From: Buxus sempervirens
Taxonomy: Eukaryota > Streptophyta > Magnoliopsida > Buxales > Buxaceae
DNA: 64,000 bases
Direction: 5' to 3'
NCBI GenBank assembly: GCA_947561395.2
Contig: OX387186.1
Coordinates: 48,937,220-49,001,219 of the forward strand
Numbering within the stretch: position 1 is the stretch's first letter; the number at the start of each line of letters is the position of its first letter. Position numbers and translations under genes: made by a program. Positions 1-11,526 of the stretch are shown one piece after another. Below the pieces are notes generated by a model. The model saw only the letters and a program-made list of their open reading frames with translations. It was not told the origin of the DNA and did no database searches.

Positions 1-390
1 AACAAAAGAGAGAGAAATATAGGAGAAGGAGAGAGAGGAAACAAAAGAGATAGAGAGATGTGTGAGAGTGAGAGAGAGAGAGGAGAAGGGAGGAGATACA
101 TACTAGTCCCTGCAACACCAACGAGGAAGAGGAGAATGAGATTTAGTAGCTTCTTTATCAGGCATATATCGTGCTTCTAATTCTCTATCTCGTATCCCCA
201 ATTCTTCTCGATTTAGTAGGGAATTAGGTAACTTCAAAAATAGCCTATAAGCTAATTCTATGGAATTAAGCCTTAATTCCAATTCCAAATTCCAAATATT
301 TAACCAATCAAAAGAATTGGAATTGGGAACCCACTTCCAATTCTTACCCCAATTCTAACCCCTGATTCTGCGAACCAATCGGGCCGTTAG
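1..390. other. Non-coding flank, purine-rich start
   Basis: No gene is visible. Bases 1-100 are dominated by GA/GAGA runs of low complexity. The rest is AT-rich with several copies of AATTGGAATTG-like words on both strands between about 220 and 360, which may be part of an old repeat. Short frames here look random. Confidence 0.6.
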
Positions 391-917
391 GGCTTTTTGC
401 ATCTATGCTTCTACATTATAATAAATTTGCAACTATTCTCCTTTTTTTTGTAATTGTATTTATACCCCTCAATTTAAGATAATTATTGCAATTATACCCC
501 TAACATTAAATACCATTAACATTTGTCATTTATTTGTATTAAATGACTAATATAACCTTCTATAAGAAAAAACAATTTAGATAGCAAAATGACTATATGC
601 TGGGCTGAATTTAAATGAATTATTATCAATTAATCAAATTAGTATTAATGACATAATGTATGGATGGGATAAATATAATAATACAAGAACATAAATAAAA
701 TATAAGATAATATAATAGGATAAATACAAAATATTTTTTATTTTATGGAAGGTTATTTTAGTCATTTAGTAAAAGTAAATAATAAAAGTTGATAGATTTT
801 ACGTTAGGGGTATAATTGTAACAATTATGTTAAATAGAGGGACATAAATATAAATAGTAAACACAAGAAGATACAGATAAAAATTTCTTATAATATAAGG
901 ATATGACTGCAAAAAGC
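391..917. mobile_element. Small TIR element (MULE-like MITE)
   Basis: The ends are imperfect inverted repeats: the left end reads GGCTTTTTGCATCTATGC and the right end, reversed, reads GCGCTTTTTGCAGTCATATC. A second inverted pair inside (near 465-515 and 800-850, around 'ATTATACCCCTAACATTAAA' and its complement) makes the element strongly fold-back. It is AT-rich and has no coding capacity. No convincing target-site duplication was found, so the family assignment (Mutator-like from the CTTTTTGCA terminus) is tentative. Confidence 0.4.
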
Positions 918-3900
918 GCTTTTCTTTAATACGCTAAAACCGCAGGTTTGAGAGAATCGAAGATGAGAAAAGAAACCGCTTGGTCGATTCAAAAAACCAG
1001 AGACCATAGGGATACCGTTGGCAAGCACCATGGTATTCGTGACTTTCAAGTTTCCATTTGTACATGTTTTTTTATCGAAGACGTATGGTGTTGGATGATT
1101 GTAGCGTTAGCCTCCGACGAAACGTGTCTCAGCTCCAAGTCATTCCTTCCGCCCTTGAAAAGATTTGCCCAAACTGATTTCAAGAAACCGAACCTTTCGT
1201 TAAAGGCTTGAAGCATTCAGATTTCCATTGGTTTGAGCTTCTGGGTATGTTTGAAATCCCCTTTTTGTACTTGGGTTTGTCTATATTCTCCATTGTTGAG
1301 CTAAATCGAATGAGAATGCAAATTCACGGGAATCCACATTTCTTTGGGTTTCTTTAATTTTCTTGAATAGTTGTTTTTTTTTCTTTTAATTGTTTTCTCT
1401 TATTTGTTTGAGAGTGTTATTTCCCGTTGATGATTCTCTATTATTTGCTATTTTCTTTTTGTAGTTTTTCTTTGACTTTTAAATGCTGTGTCAACCCAAG
1501 ACTAAATCAGAGTTTCTAAATTTTCATGAGTTGTACCTATCTTGGTCATTGGGATAATTAACATGAACAGTCTTCTATTTTCATGATAGCTGTAACTATA
1601 TATCAACCCAGATCAAAGTTCCAAGAATTTTCTTGAGCTGTCTTTTTTATCTATCATGCGGGTAATTAAATTTATCAGTCTTTGTTGTAGATATATGACA
1701 TGGGCTTTTGACCTTTGTCGATCTCTGGAATTTGGTTCTTTTCTGTTTTGCTCGGTTTAAATTCATATTATCCAAGCATTTACCTTTCCGGGGTTTTCCA
1801 TTTCAGCACTCTTTTCATTTTATGCAATTCTGAAAATTTTATTAGAAGTTTTTCTCTGAATAAATAGTGCGTTTACTGATTATTTTATGGGGTGCCTTCC
1901 ATTGTGTGGTTTTATTGTTCATTTAATTTGGTGAAAGGTTTGCTGGATGAAAATTGAAATCAGTTGGAATTTTCATTAGCAGTTTGATTATATTGCATTG
2001 TTTTATAATCAATAATGAGAAAATTTTGTTAGAAAGAGGTAGTAGGAGGATCACAGAAATTTGAAAAAGGGCTCTTTTCTAGCAGTAATTTTATGTTCAC
2101 AGACAAAAAATAGATGCTTTCTAAGAGAGATTGGAAACTCAAAAATCAAAACGGGAATTATACAAGACTCACTTGGTGTTCTTGCAAGTCTGTCACTTGT
2201 AGTCAACATGAAGCTTTGGCATTTTGAATTGTCAATTTAACGGTGAAATGACTAAAAAAAATCCTTTTACAATGGCTTTCTTAAGATGTTACCTTGTTGA
2301 TTCTCTGAGTGAACAAACTGAGTAATTAAGAAGCCCTGTACTATCTTTTCTCAAACAAAATGATGATCTGGTTTAGCATGTTTCTTCTGTGCATGGAAGA
2401 CAGGAATAACAGATGAACCACTAATATTATCATAAATTAAGGTAAGTGAATGAGCAAGATAAATGATAATGATATGCATGATGATTGCAACCCTAATTTG
2501 GCTTTATGTTGTACTTATGAACATGAATGGACTGCGATGGTTTGTCTCCTAGCTTCATAATCCAGAACCAAGAATGTACTCCAAGCTGCATCATTGAATT
2601 TGTAGAAATCTCGTCACATAAGAGGTGAAATCACAGTGATGGGTTTTGTGATCATATTGAAGAATTTACTCCATAACCAGCTTAATGTGGATGCATTCAT
2701 GTACTGGCAGATTAGCTCTAATGCGTTTGGTGAGTCTGGTCATGTGTGTTGCAAGTACTACAATTCTACTAAGCTCAAAACAGTGATCCACTGGAAAATA
2801 GTACATCTTAGCTGAGTTTCCACTTTTAGCAGAATTTTTGTAGATTGCTTGACGTGACATCATCCAAGTCAGCCAACAGGATAAATGCATATATATTCAT
2901 CAAGAAAAAAAAAACCTAGATGATGTAGACCAAGTTTCAAGCCTTAGGAAATACTGAAGTTACCTAGAGTCCTTTATCGCAAATTATATCTTAATGTTGG
3001 TGATGAATGGCGAGAAGTTTTGGACACTGCCTAGAACAAGGTAAAGTAATATAATAAATTTGCCATTTGATGGTGTAGCACAAATAGAGATGGATCATGC
3101 AATATTGCTTGAGGACTAAAGTTAAGGAGCTTGTTTTTTTTGTGTTCGTTGTGGTGGTTGTGGTTATTTGGATTAATGTTAAAACAATTATGCGAAATGC
3201 TTTTTGATTTGTTTGAGGACCATCACTTGTGTGTGATAGTAAAAGCCTTTGGTTGGTAGTGTGAGATATAGGTTTTTGAGTATCAAAGGTTAGATTTGTT
3301 GCCAATCTACCCCACTCAAACCTTGCTTTGATAGGACCTACATTCGGCTATGGTCCTCATATTCTAGTTTATTTCATTAGGTCTGTTAAAGTAGTAAGAC
3401 GTAGGTGTTTGGCTGTATGTAGGAACGGCATAGCTAGACCATCCATTTGATAAGGACCATCTAGAATGGCAACATTTATGATAAAAGAATACACATAAGT
3501 TTACCAACACACACACACATACGGTTACCAAAAAAAAACACACACACACACAGGGAGTATTAATTTTTGTCATGCATAAAGGCAGTCAAAAAACGTTTCA
3601 CAATTTTCAGAATTTAGGGATGTGTTTTTGCCATGTGGCAAATATGTCTGGGTATAAAAAATAGAATGTAAAATAAGCATGTTAAATTACATCGACAAGT
3701 AGGGCGTCCAAGTTATTTGTTGTTATGATACTTAAATTTTCACCTAACAAAGCTTTTTGAACCACAGTGTGTCTCATAAGTAAACTTGGAATCAACATGT
3801 TGGAAAGCTTTTCCTAAATGTAACCTATATTTTGTAGAAATTTACTAAAGCGATAAAAAAGTACAGGAATGAAATTTATGCACATCGTTTTTCAAATTTA

Positions 3901-5034
3901 TTTTTCTATAAAGATAGCTCTCATGAATATTGTTCACTACATTTTATTTTTTCTAATAAAATGACTTGTTTTCCATAAAAGAGTATCCATCAAATTAGAA
4001 TAGAATTTTTTTACTTTTAGCTGCTCATGTTAAAATACTACAAGGTTCTGAATGTATGTTGTTTTCAGTGTTATATGTTTTTAGCTTTCTGTTATATGGT
4101 TATAGTTTAGATCCTAATTGCAGTTGGTATCATTGTAATATGAGATGGCAATCACCAACATTTTATGCTGATTTTTCTCTTGATAAGAAGGGTAAAATTG
4201 AACTGAGAAATTGAAGTCAAACTTTGAGTGTCTTGGTTATATCTAAAAGGTTTTGGATGACAGCTCATTCGTTGCATGGTTTTCTTCTTTAGCTTTTGTT
4301 GAAAGACCAATTGCCTCTATCTGAAGTTTGTAATTGTAGAATAATATTAGATTCTCTTTGGTCTGGTGTAAAGTATTCCTTTTGGTATCTCTGGATATGT
4401 CTTATGCTGTCCCCATCCTGATGAAAAGATTCAAAACCTCCTCACTTATCGTTTTAACCACCTAACTCATAAAAAATCAATCTGTTTCCATAAAAAATAG
4501 CCCAAATTGAGTATTGCTCCTTTCAACAAGCAATCTTGCTTTCTCCATTTAGAATAGTTCTGCATCTCCATTCACATTCAAAGATATGGTCAAGAAGATC
4601 TACACTCTTGATCATAGGAACAATCTGCTCTTTCTACAACAACTAATTTTTTGCATCAAGGTTGAAGAGACCACAGCTGCAAGCTGTGCTGTGTGACTTG
4701 TAATTAGCTTTTCCTCTCATTATGCATCTTAATTAATTGAGACTTGATAAAGTATAATAGCAATTATGTGAGTTATGTTTACATGGATGAATAGTCTTGC
4801 TTTTACCTTTTAACATTGATGCAAACACTGAACTGCCAACAGGTATGTTCTTTTAGATGCATTATCTTTTCGTTATGTAGCATAACATGAACTCTGGATC
4901 CATTGAAAGTAGTTGCACTAACCAGATTATTAGTAGGTGCATCCTTTGAACATCTCTAACAAATCTACAAAAAATTTCTCGATAGATTCTAAAACATTTG
5001 GTACAAAGAAGCAGCAGCAGTCTTATCCTTACAA
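918..5034 (+). other. Upstream region / 5' UTR intron of the HAD gene
   Basis: About 4.1 kb without a convincing protein-coding exon. A stretch at about 930-1244 has a more even base composition and ends in a good splice donor (GG|GTATGT). It could be a non-coding first exon of the HAD gene, with a long intron up to the coding exon at 5035, but I could not fix the acceptor. AC-rich simple repeats occur at about 3507-3553. The remaining sequence is T-rich and intron-like. Confidence 0.3.
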
Positions 5035-6373
5035 ATGTCAATCTTGTCAAAGATACGCTGTATCACAATTGATGTTACTGGTACACTTATAGCTTACAAA
5101 GGGGAACTTGGTGATTACTACTGCATGGCAACCAAATCTATCGGATTGCCATGTCCTGACTACAAACGTGTACATGAGGGTTTCAAAATTGCATACAAGG
5201 ACATGGATAAACGCTATCCATGTTTTGGGTATGCAGCAAAAATGCCTAACATTGTCTGGTGGAAATCTTGTGTGAGGAATTCCTTCGTCAAGGTAAGATC
5301 TAGGGCCACTCTTTGCATCCGAAAGTTTTCTTGTTGGCTCCTTCCTCAGCATTTCATGAAATAGAAATCTTGGGTTAACGACAGGCAGGATATGATTATG
5401 ATGATGAAACATTTGAGAAGATATTCAGACGCATATACTCAGTGTTTGGTTCATCTGCACCATATGTTGTCTTCCCAGACTCTCAACCATTTCTAAGATG
5501 GGTACGTGAGAATGGACTTAAAGTTGGGCTTGTCAGTAATGCAGAATATCGGTATCAGGATGTGATCCTTCCTGCCCTGGGGTTGAACCAGGTAAACAAA
5601 TATGGCTCTATCAATTTGAATCTACTTCTACCACAAAAGTGTATTTCAGTAACCATATTTGAGTTCAATCTTGATTTACTTGTCATGGTAACCAAAGTCT
5701 TAACCCACTTGCATGACTAAATTAGAATTGATTTAGTTTAAGTCAAAAACATCCATGAGCAGGGCGTTTTTGTTTGTGTCCTAAAGATTACGAGGGTAGG
5801 ATAACTCTTGGAACGAGCCCTGTTTCAATTTTTTCCAAGGGTTAAGCATCGTCAATCAAGTCATTAGGATAACCCTTGGAAAAACGAACCCTGCTTAAGT
5901 TTTTTTTTCAAGGGTCAAGCATCATCATACAAGTCAGTTCAGAAAATTTTGTGACCATTTAAGCCAAATTCTTATCCGGGCTTCTGAACACTGATATGCA
6001 TAAGTAAATTGGATTCTAGCTAGCGTTGTATGTTTGCTGTTCTTGATGAATTTTAAGTTGATGCTCATTTATTCAGGGATCCGAATGGGACTTTGGTGTA
6101 TTTTCTGGTCTTGAAGGCGTTGAAAAACCTGATCCAAAAATCTACAAGATCGCTGTGGAAAGAGCTGGGAATATTGCTCCAGAAGAAGTTCTGCACATTG
6201 GGGATAGCATGCTCAAAGATTACCTACCAGCAAGGAGTATGGGGATGCATGCACTTCTGTTAGATAGATTCAAGATAGCAGATGCAGAGAGCTGGAGGAA
6301 ATCTGGTGCAGCGGTACTTCCTGATCTGTTGGCTGCACAAGCATGGCTTACATCTGGGAACTTAACTCGCTAA
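5035..6373 (+). CDS. HDHD3: HAD-superfamily hydrolase, HDHD3-like
   Basis: Three coding exons, 5035-5292, 5385-5591 and 6077-6373, join in frame with GT-AG introns to give 253 aa. The protein starts MSILSKIRCITIDVTGTL, with the HAD motif I nucleophile at Asp13. The second position of the usual DxD is Thr15, so the acid/base Asp of classical phosphatases is missing, as is common in haloacid-dehalogenase-like members. Motif II is Ser137 in GLVSN, motif III is Lys172 in EKPDP, and motif IV is HIGDSMLKDY with Asp198 and Asp203. A cap region lies between motif I and motif II. This matches plant proteins annotated as haloacid dehalogenase-like hydrolase domain-containing protein 3, whose substrate is not established. 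Length and both ends fit the family. The start is the first Met before motif I. An inverted copy of the last exon and 3' UTR lies 630 bp downstream. Confidence 0.9.
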
Positions 6374-6486
6374 GGAGCTTGTTCCTTTCCAAACATGCTC
6401 AGATATTTTTATACCTTTGATTCATGGGCTAGTGATGATTATTAATTACCAGTGATTCCTACTGAAGTTCAAACAAAAGCTGATCA
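6238..6486 (+). repeat. Inverted-repeat arm: HAD gene last exon plus 3' UTR
   Basis: This 249-bp stretch, from the last exon into the 3' UTR, is matched in reverse by 7120-7344. The arms are separated by about 630 bp and differ by scattered substitutions and small indels, including loss of the ATTTTTATACC stretch in the second arm. A transcript reading past 7344 could fold on itself through most of its 3' end. Confidence 0.8.
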
Positions 6487-6562
6487 TTCTCATAATGCAC
6501 TGGTTTTCCCAAGTGCCCTGGATAGCCCTCAAATGTATAGTGAGAGTTCAACACAAGATTGC

Positions 6563-6630
6563 TGCTTCTGTAAAGAAAATGCTGATGATATAGACACACC
6601 CTTTGCTTCTGTAAAGAAAATGCTGATGAT
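6563..6630 (+). repeat. Short tandem duplication, period 41 bp
   Basis: The 27-bp word starting TGCTTCTGTAAAGAAAATGC occurs at 6563-6589 and again at 6604-6630. It lies just beyond the HAD gene, probably in its 3' UTR or flank. Confidence 0.8.
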
Positions 6631-7119
6631 CTTAGCGAAGGACCTAAGATGTATGGATCGGTAAGAAACAATTGAAATGCCTCAATCTGATTGAAGATAG
6701 ATTTTTGCCAAATTGAGATCAAGTAACAGAGCATATGTCTCCTTCAATGAAACTATTTGGTATAATGTATTTTGTTATCATTTTATAATGGCGATATTTC
6801 AAAGAGGTGTGTCGTAAGCAGTTATCCCTTCATCAGTTTTCCTGCATTGCATCATTTACAGTTTAATTTTAAGAAGGATTTAGACAACGAGAAACAAGCA
6901 CAGAAAAGCATATCGCTTTCCTGAGATCGATCTTGATAAAATAATGAATTCATATATACTCAAGGCTGAATGATCTACTGAAGAGCACATCTCTAACATT
7001 TGTTACAGAGAAAAGGGTTAATAGGATTTCAGCAATAAGGAAAAGAGTAAAAAAAAAAGACGAATCTCTGTATCATCAGCATTTTCTTTATAGAAATAGC
7101 AATCTTTTGTTGAACTCAC

Positions 7120-7344
7120 TGATCAGCTTTTGTTCCAACTTCAGTAGGAATAACTGGTGACTAATAATCATCACTAGCCCATGAAGAGCACGTTTGGCAA
7201 GGAACAAGCTCCTTAGCAAGTTAAGTTCTCTGATGTAAGCCATGCTTGTGCAGCTAACAGATCAGGAAGTACTGTTGCACTAGATTTGCTCCTACTAGCA
7301 TCTGGAATCTTGAATCTATCCAACAGCATTGCATGCATCCTCAT
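7120..7344 (-). pseudogene. Inverted partial copy of HAD gene 3' end
   Basis: On the minus strand this encodes an uninterrupted C-terminal piece (MHAMLLDRFKIPDAS ... LPDLLAAQAWLTSENLT then stop TAA), clearly homologous to the last 40 or so residues of the HAD gene at 5035-6373. It continues into the same 3' UTR sequence as far as AGCTGATCA. No other exon is present, there is no poly-A tail, and the copy is in opposite orientation. It therefore looks like a DNA-level inverted duplication, not a retrocopy. Divergence from the parent is modest, and the stop codon position is conserved. Confidence 0.85.
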
Positions 7345-8023
7345 AAAATTTCATATTATTAAAATTTTGAAACTCATGAACTCTTTCTTATACAGAAGAC
7401 TCAAACTACAAGATGCCCTTCCTTAAAACTACTTGGGTTGGGCTTGGGGAGACGCACAATCTCATATGTTTTTTCACTGTCATCACAAAAATAACAACCT
7501 ATCCTTTGATTGTACTAGACAACAGACTCACAAGTCTGTGATTGGTTCACAAATACTCTTCTAAACTTCATTCTCTTCTCTAGCTTTTAGGACTTAAGCA
7601 TTAACAAGGCCTGCAACTGCATTTTTTGTGGGAGCTCTGAAAAGCATGAAATGGTTTCCCTGTCTTTCTCCAATCATTCTCCAAAGGTAATTCAAGCAAT
7701 ACAATCAAGTTGCTACAAGACTCTTCAGCATCTAGTACTCCTTGGCAGACTGATTCAAATTGCAGGTGTCTTTTGTCCGAATGTGCGTCTAAAAGACTTC
7801 TATATTTCCCCGGCTATCTATTATTAATATTATTTTTTTTAAGAATTACTATGAAAATTTTACAAGAATATTATATTCCTTGAGTAATTACTCAAAACTA
7901 ATTTCTATATACAACCACCAGTAGGCTCAATAAAGCCTTTTCTTATCCAAAACACACACACATACACACACAAGGATTATGACTTGTTAGGATCTAAATC
8001 CTAAACCTATACTAAGTCACATA
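7345..8023. other. Intergenic, no gene seen
   Basis: AT-rich spacer with a short AC repeat near 7951-7972. I see no coding signal and no recognisable element. Confidence 0.6.
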
Positions 8024-8026
8024 TTA

Positions 8027-8904
8027 GGGTGTTTTTTTGGCATTCATTTTGGGTACTCAGGCTTTGTTTGACGTTCATTTTGGGAACTTATTTCATGGCT
8101 TGGAATGAGTTTTAGTAATAAAATAATGGGTGTTTAGTTCCATCTGAGGAATGAGTTTTAAAAAATACACAATAATTCAGAATCACCCTGACCACCGTTT
8201 TTCGATTTTCTTTGCAAAAGTACGGTAGCATATTTTAATATCTATAAATTTTGAAGGATATATATTTGAAACTTATTTTAAGGACTTATTTATATAATAA
8301 GGACGTTATTTATGAAACTTCTTTTAAGTTAAAACAATGGCAGACTTATAATTTTGATGAGCTTTATAAGAATGGTAAATTACACTTACCTTCCTTGAGG
8401 TATGCTATAATTACACTTACCTCTCTTGAAGTTTCTGAAATAACACTTTCCCCCCTTGAGATTTGTGTATAAGTCAAAATAACACTCTTTCATTGAAGTT
8501 TCCGTCAAAATAGTAGTGATGGTTAGTAAAATAATTTGAACTAGACAAGATTACCCCCATTTAAGTTAAATGATAGCTATGTTTTAGGCTATTAAAATTT
8601 TTGTTCTCATCTTTATGAAGGGCTAATCTTGTTTAGTTCAAATTATTTTACGAACTTTCACTACTGTTTTGACAGAAACTTCAATGAAAGAGTGTTTTTT
8701 TGACCCATACACAAATTTTAAGGGGGAAAAGTGTTATTTCAAAAACCTTAAGGGAGGTAAGTGTAATTATAGCATACCTCAAGGGAGGTAAGTGTAATTT
8801 ACCCTTATTTATAAGAATGAGTCCTTCACTGATCATCGAACCTAACGTGTCTTCAACTCCTAGAAGAGGATCCCAAATCTTCGATGAATGCCAAACGAGG
8901 CCTT
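8027..8904. mobile_element. PIF/Harbinger-like MITE, interrupted by another MITE
   Basis: The element is flanked by the trinucleotide TTA at 8024-8026 and 8905-8907, the usual PIF/Harbinger target duplication. Its ends are inverted: the left end finishes its first 21 bases with TTTGGCATTCAT, and the reversed right end reads AAGGCCTCGTTTGGCATTCAT. A second near-copy of the left terminus (TTTGACGTTCATTTTGGG) follows at about 8065. Removing the nested 434-bp element leaves about 430 bp, a normal Tourist-type size. It has no coding capacity. Confidence 0.5.
8374..8807. mobile_element. Fold-back MITE nested in the Harbinger-like element
   Basis: Two long inverted arms (about 8374-8530 and 8640-8807) share words such as GGTAAATTACACTTACC, ATGCTATAATTACACTTACC and ATAACACTTTCCCC. 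The element is bounded by an 11-bp direct repeat, TTTATAAGAAT, at 8363-8373 and 8808-8818, which I read as the target-site duplication. That length suits a Mutator-like origin better than hAT. The element has no transposase and is almost entirely palindromic. Confidence 0.65.
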
Positions 8905-9458
8905 TTAAGTCATGCAAAATAAAATTTTCTAGTTCCAACTTCCAACCGAGACCGAGAATGAATAACGATTTTGTAGTTCAACTAAAAAATTCAATTTGTT
9001 GCGTATAAAGAGGTCGCCATGGTTTTGCTGTTTTCTTCCAGCGTCATCTTTCGAGTTGTTAATGATAATAATAGAAACTTACTGGAGACCAGAGTCTGTA
9101 GCATCAAAGAGTCTCCTGTTTAGCCTCGGACCGACGAGAGAGAGAGTGAGACGCCCTAGATGCTTTCCAAGATTATCGTTCACAGTCCCTAGTGAGATAT
9201 GGCTGGAGAATGAAAAGACGAGATTCTCATTTCAATCGGTTCTATGCACAGGTGGGGATTTCAGTTTCGAACCTTATCTATTCTGTGCAAGAATGTATCG
9301 TTGGTTATTCGCCGATTCATAATTTTTCCTTTTTTCTTTCTCTTCTATTGCATTGTGGAAATTCTTGTCCGGTTTATCTCGTTATGCGTTAAAAAATTTC
9401 TGTTCTTTGTCTTCCACCGCTTGAGTGATTGAAGAACCCAAAGGGCCAAATCACACGC

Positions 9459-9460
<2 letters not shown>

Positions 9461-9530
<70 letters not shown>
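9461..9530 (+). repeat. (AG)35 microsatellite
   Basis: Seventy bases of uninterrupted AG dinucleotide are followed by GAGGGAGGG. Frames across it encode only Arg-Glu or Ser-Leu repeats and are not genes. Such a pure array is likely polymorphic. Confidence 0.98.
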
Positions 9531-9538
<8 letters not shown>

Positions 9539-10062
9539 GGAGGGAGGGATACATTTCGTTCAGGAGCTAACATTGGGACCCAAGAGAAACATCTACTCTT
9601 GCTGCGCGGCTCAAATGGCAGCGTGACATGTGAGCCATTATCATCAAATCCTTCAAAACGTTGAATTCAAAAACCTCACAAATAAGTGGTTGAGTTACGT
9701 ATCATTAGTTCAATAACCAGTATCTAGCATGGACTTCAACTGTTCGAGGAAATTCCTTAAAGATGCTTAACTTGGTTAAGAGTGGGTTAGCATAATTATT
9801 TTGAATTAGTTTAATGATGGTATTTTGTTGGAAAGATAGTTCGTTTGTGTTTCTAGATCAGGAGGGTATTTTTATTTTGAAAAATGTTGGATTTTAAGAA
9901 GTTCATGCAATCCCGTTTGTGCTGAAAGCTTCTTCGAGAAATTCATTAAGAAAGCAGATAAGATTGCAAGGATGTCCATGAGGAATGGACAGGAGCAGAA
10001 AGACAACACATATGACTGGAAAAAAAACAAGAAAAGAAAATGAGCATTGGTGTCAATCCTAA

Positions 10063-10569
10063 TTAATGTACAATAGATTGCCAATCCCTTGCCATGTCCA
10101 CACCAATCGAGAACGATTGAAAGTCATCATGAATGGACACCCAAGAGGCTGCCAAAGCCAGAACACTTGCTAGTCGCCGCTGTTCAACAAAAGAAATGTC
10201 CTAAAAAATATACCTATTACGTGTAATCCATACAGTCCAGAGTATAGCAAAGAAAACAGAAAACATGAACCTATTGCTTTTTTGCCTTTATGTATGAACC
10301 TCTACTGTTTGGCCAAGTCCTATAGTGTGCCTGGGCAAACCAAAGTCAGCCTGGTACTTCCCAAAAATACGAGTACTATATGAGCCATAGTGCCGTACAG
10401 CCTTACAATGTATCGTAAGATGATCTATAGCCTCACAATATGTGTAGCATAAAACATATATTTTTGGTGACAGAGCCATGAAATGTTTCTTTTGTTGTAG
10501 ATTATGTTGAGTGTTGATCTCATAGAGGAAAGCACACCAAGAGAAAGCCTTTACCTTAGGAGGATCCAT
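10063..10569 (-). mobile_element. LINE ORF2 C-terminal remnant
   Basis: The minus strand encodes PPKVKAFSWCAFL, then INTQHNLQQKK, FMALSP and EAIDHLTIHCKAV. This is the zinc-binding reverse-transcriptase region (zf-RVT) at the C-terminus of plant non-LTR retrotransposon ORF2. It continues through one or more stops as FFAILWTVWITRNRYIF and ends ASWVSIHDDF ... RDWQSIVH followed by TAA at 10063. The upstream reverse transcriptase is absent, so this is a 5'-truncated dead copy. Confidence 0.75.
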
Positions 10570-11526
10570 ATCCTTCCATAAAAAAATAAGCAGGAAACTC
10601 AGTGGGTGTGTTCAATGGAAGAAGAAAATTGAAGAACGACCTCAAAGTGAATGAACTGGTTTTATCAACAGATCACACACTACCATCCGAAATATCTGAT
10701 TCAAGGGACACACTATTGCTCTGCTAGATTTGGCATCTCGTTTTCTAAGATCATGCTTGTAAGCCTTCATCAGACCACAAATGGACATCACTCACAAAGG
10801 AATCTTGATGCAACAAGATATGAAGAAAGATAAGAAAATAGAAACAGGGGATTCTCCCGACTAACAATCAGTCAAGAAATGGAGGGACTTTCTAGAATGT
10901 AGGTAAAGTTTTCTTAAAGACATCATTTTTGTAATGATCTTGTATAAGCTAATGGCTAGACTGATTGGATGAAATTTTTTAACCTATAGACATGGTTCAC
11001 CTTGTCGCTAGAAGCGGCACCAAAACCACCTAGCTTAGTCTAGTCTTATATAATCAATGAAAGTGCTTCTTCCACTCTAGCCCAGTCTGACTTGTTTTGT
11101 CCCAACCGCTTCTCTACTGTATCATCCATCCCGGTATTCATCACTTCAAATGTGAGGGTTCATTTCATTGGGTAACATCCATCCTTTTGGAAGCACAATC
11201 CTTATTTGGTAAATATTGGAAAGGATCAAGAGCATGAAACTGATAAGCATTGGCACAAGGAAAACAAGCTGACGGTACACACATATTAGGACTAAATGAA
11301 ATACAATGCGCAGAATCAAGTAATGTACCTGTATTACCTCAAGCCAGGCAATTTACTCAAATCCCAATTACTCACCCATGGAAGCTTCTTCTCATTTCCA
11401 CAGTTTTGAGAAAATCAAATGGCCACTTTGGTTTGAATGCATATTTTTTGAAATTTTCATGAATGTTGTTTCATTTCTTTGCTTATTTCCATGTAAACTT
11501 CTGTAGGTCACATTGTTGAGCAAAGG

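Larger units (their letters stand above)
8908..11526. other. Upstream region of TAM41
   Basis: No intact gene. The stretch holds a long AG microsatellite (9461-9530), a LINE fragment on the minus strand (10063-10569) and T-rich sequence. A splice acceptor-like TTCTGTAG just before 11509 sits 18 bp upstream of the TAM41 ATG, so the TAM41 5' UTR is probably spliced. The first non-coding exon may lie in this interval but could not be placed. Confidence 0.4.

Noticed and set aside
9345..9664. Overlapping frames across the AG repeat encoding Arg-Glu or Ser-Leu runs
   Set aside because: They are by-products of a pure dinucleotide repeat with no homology outside it.
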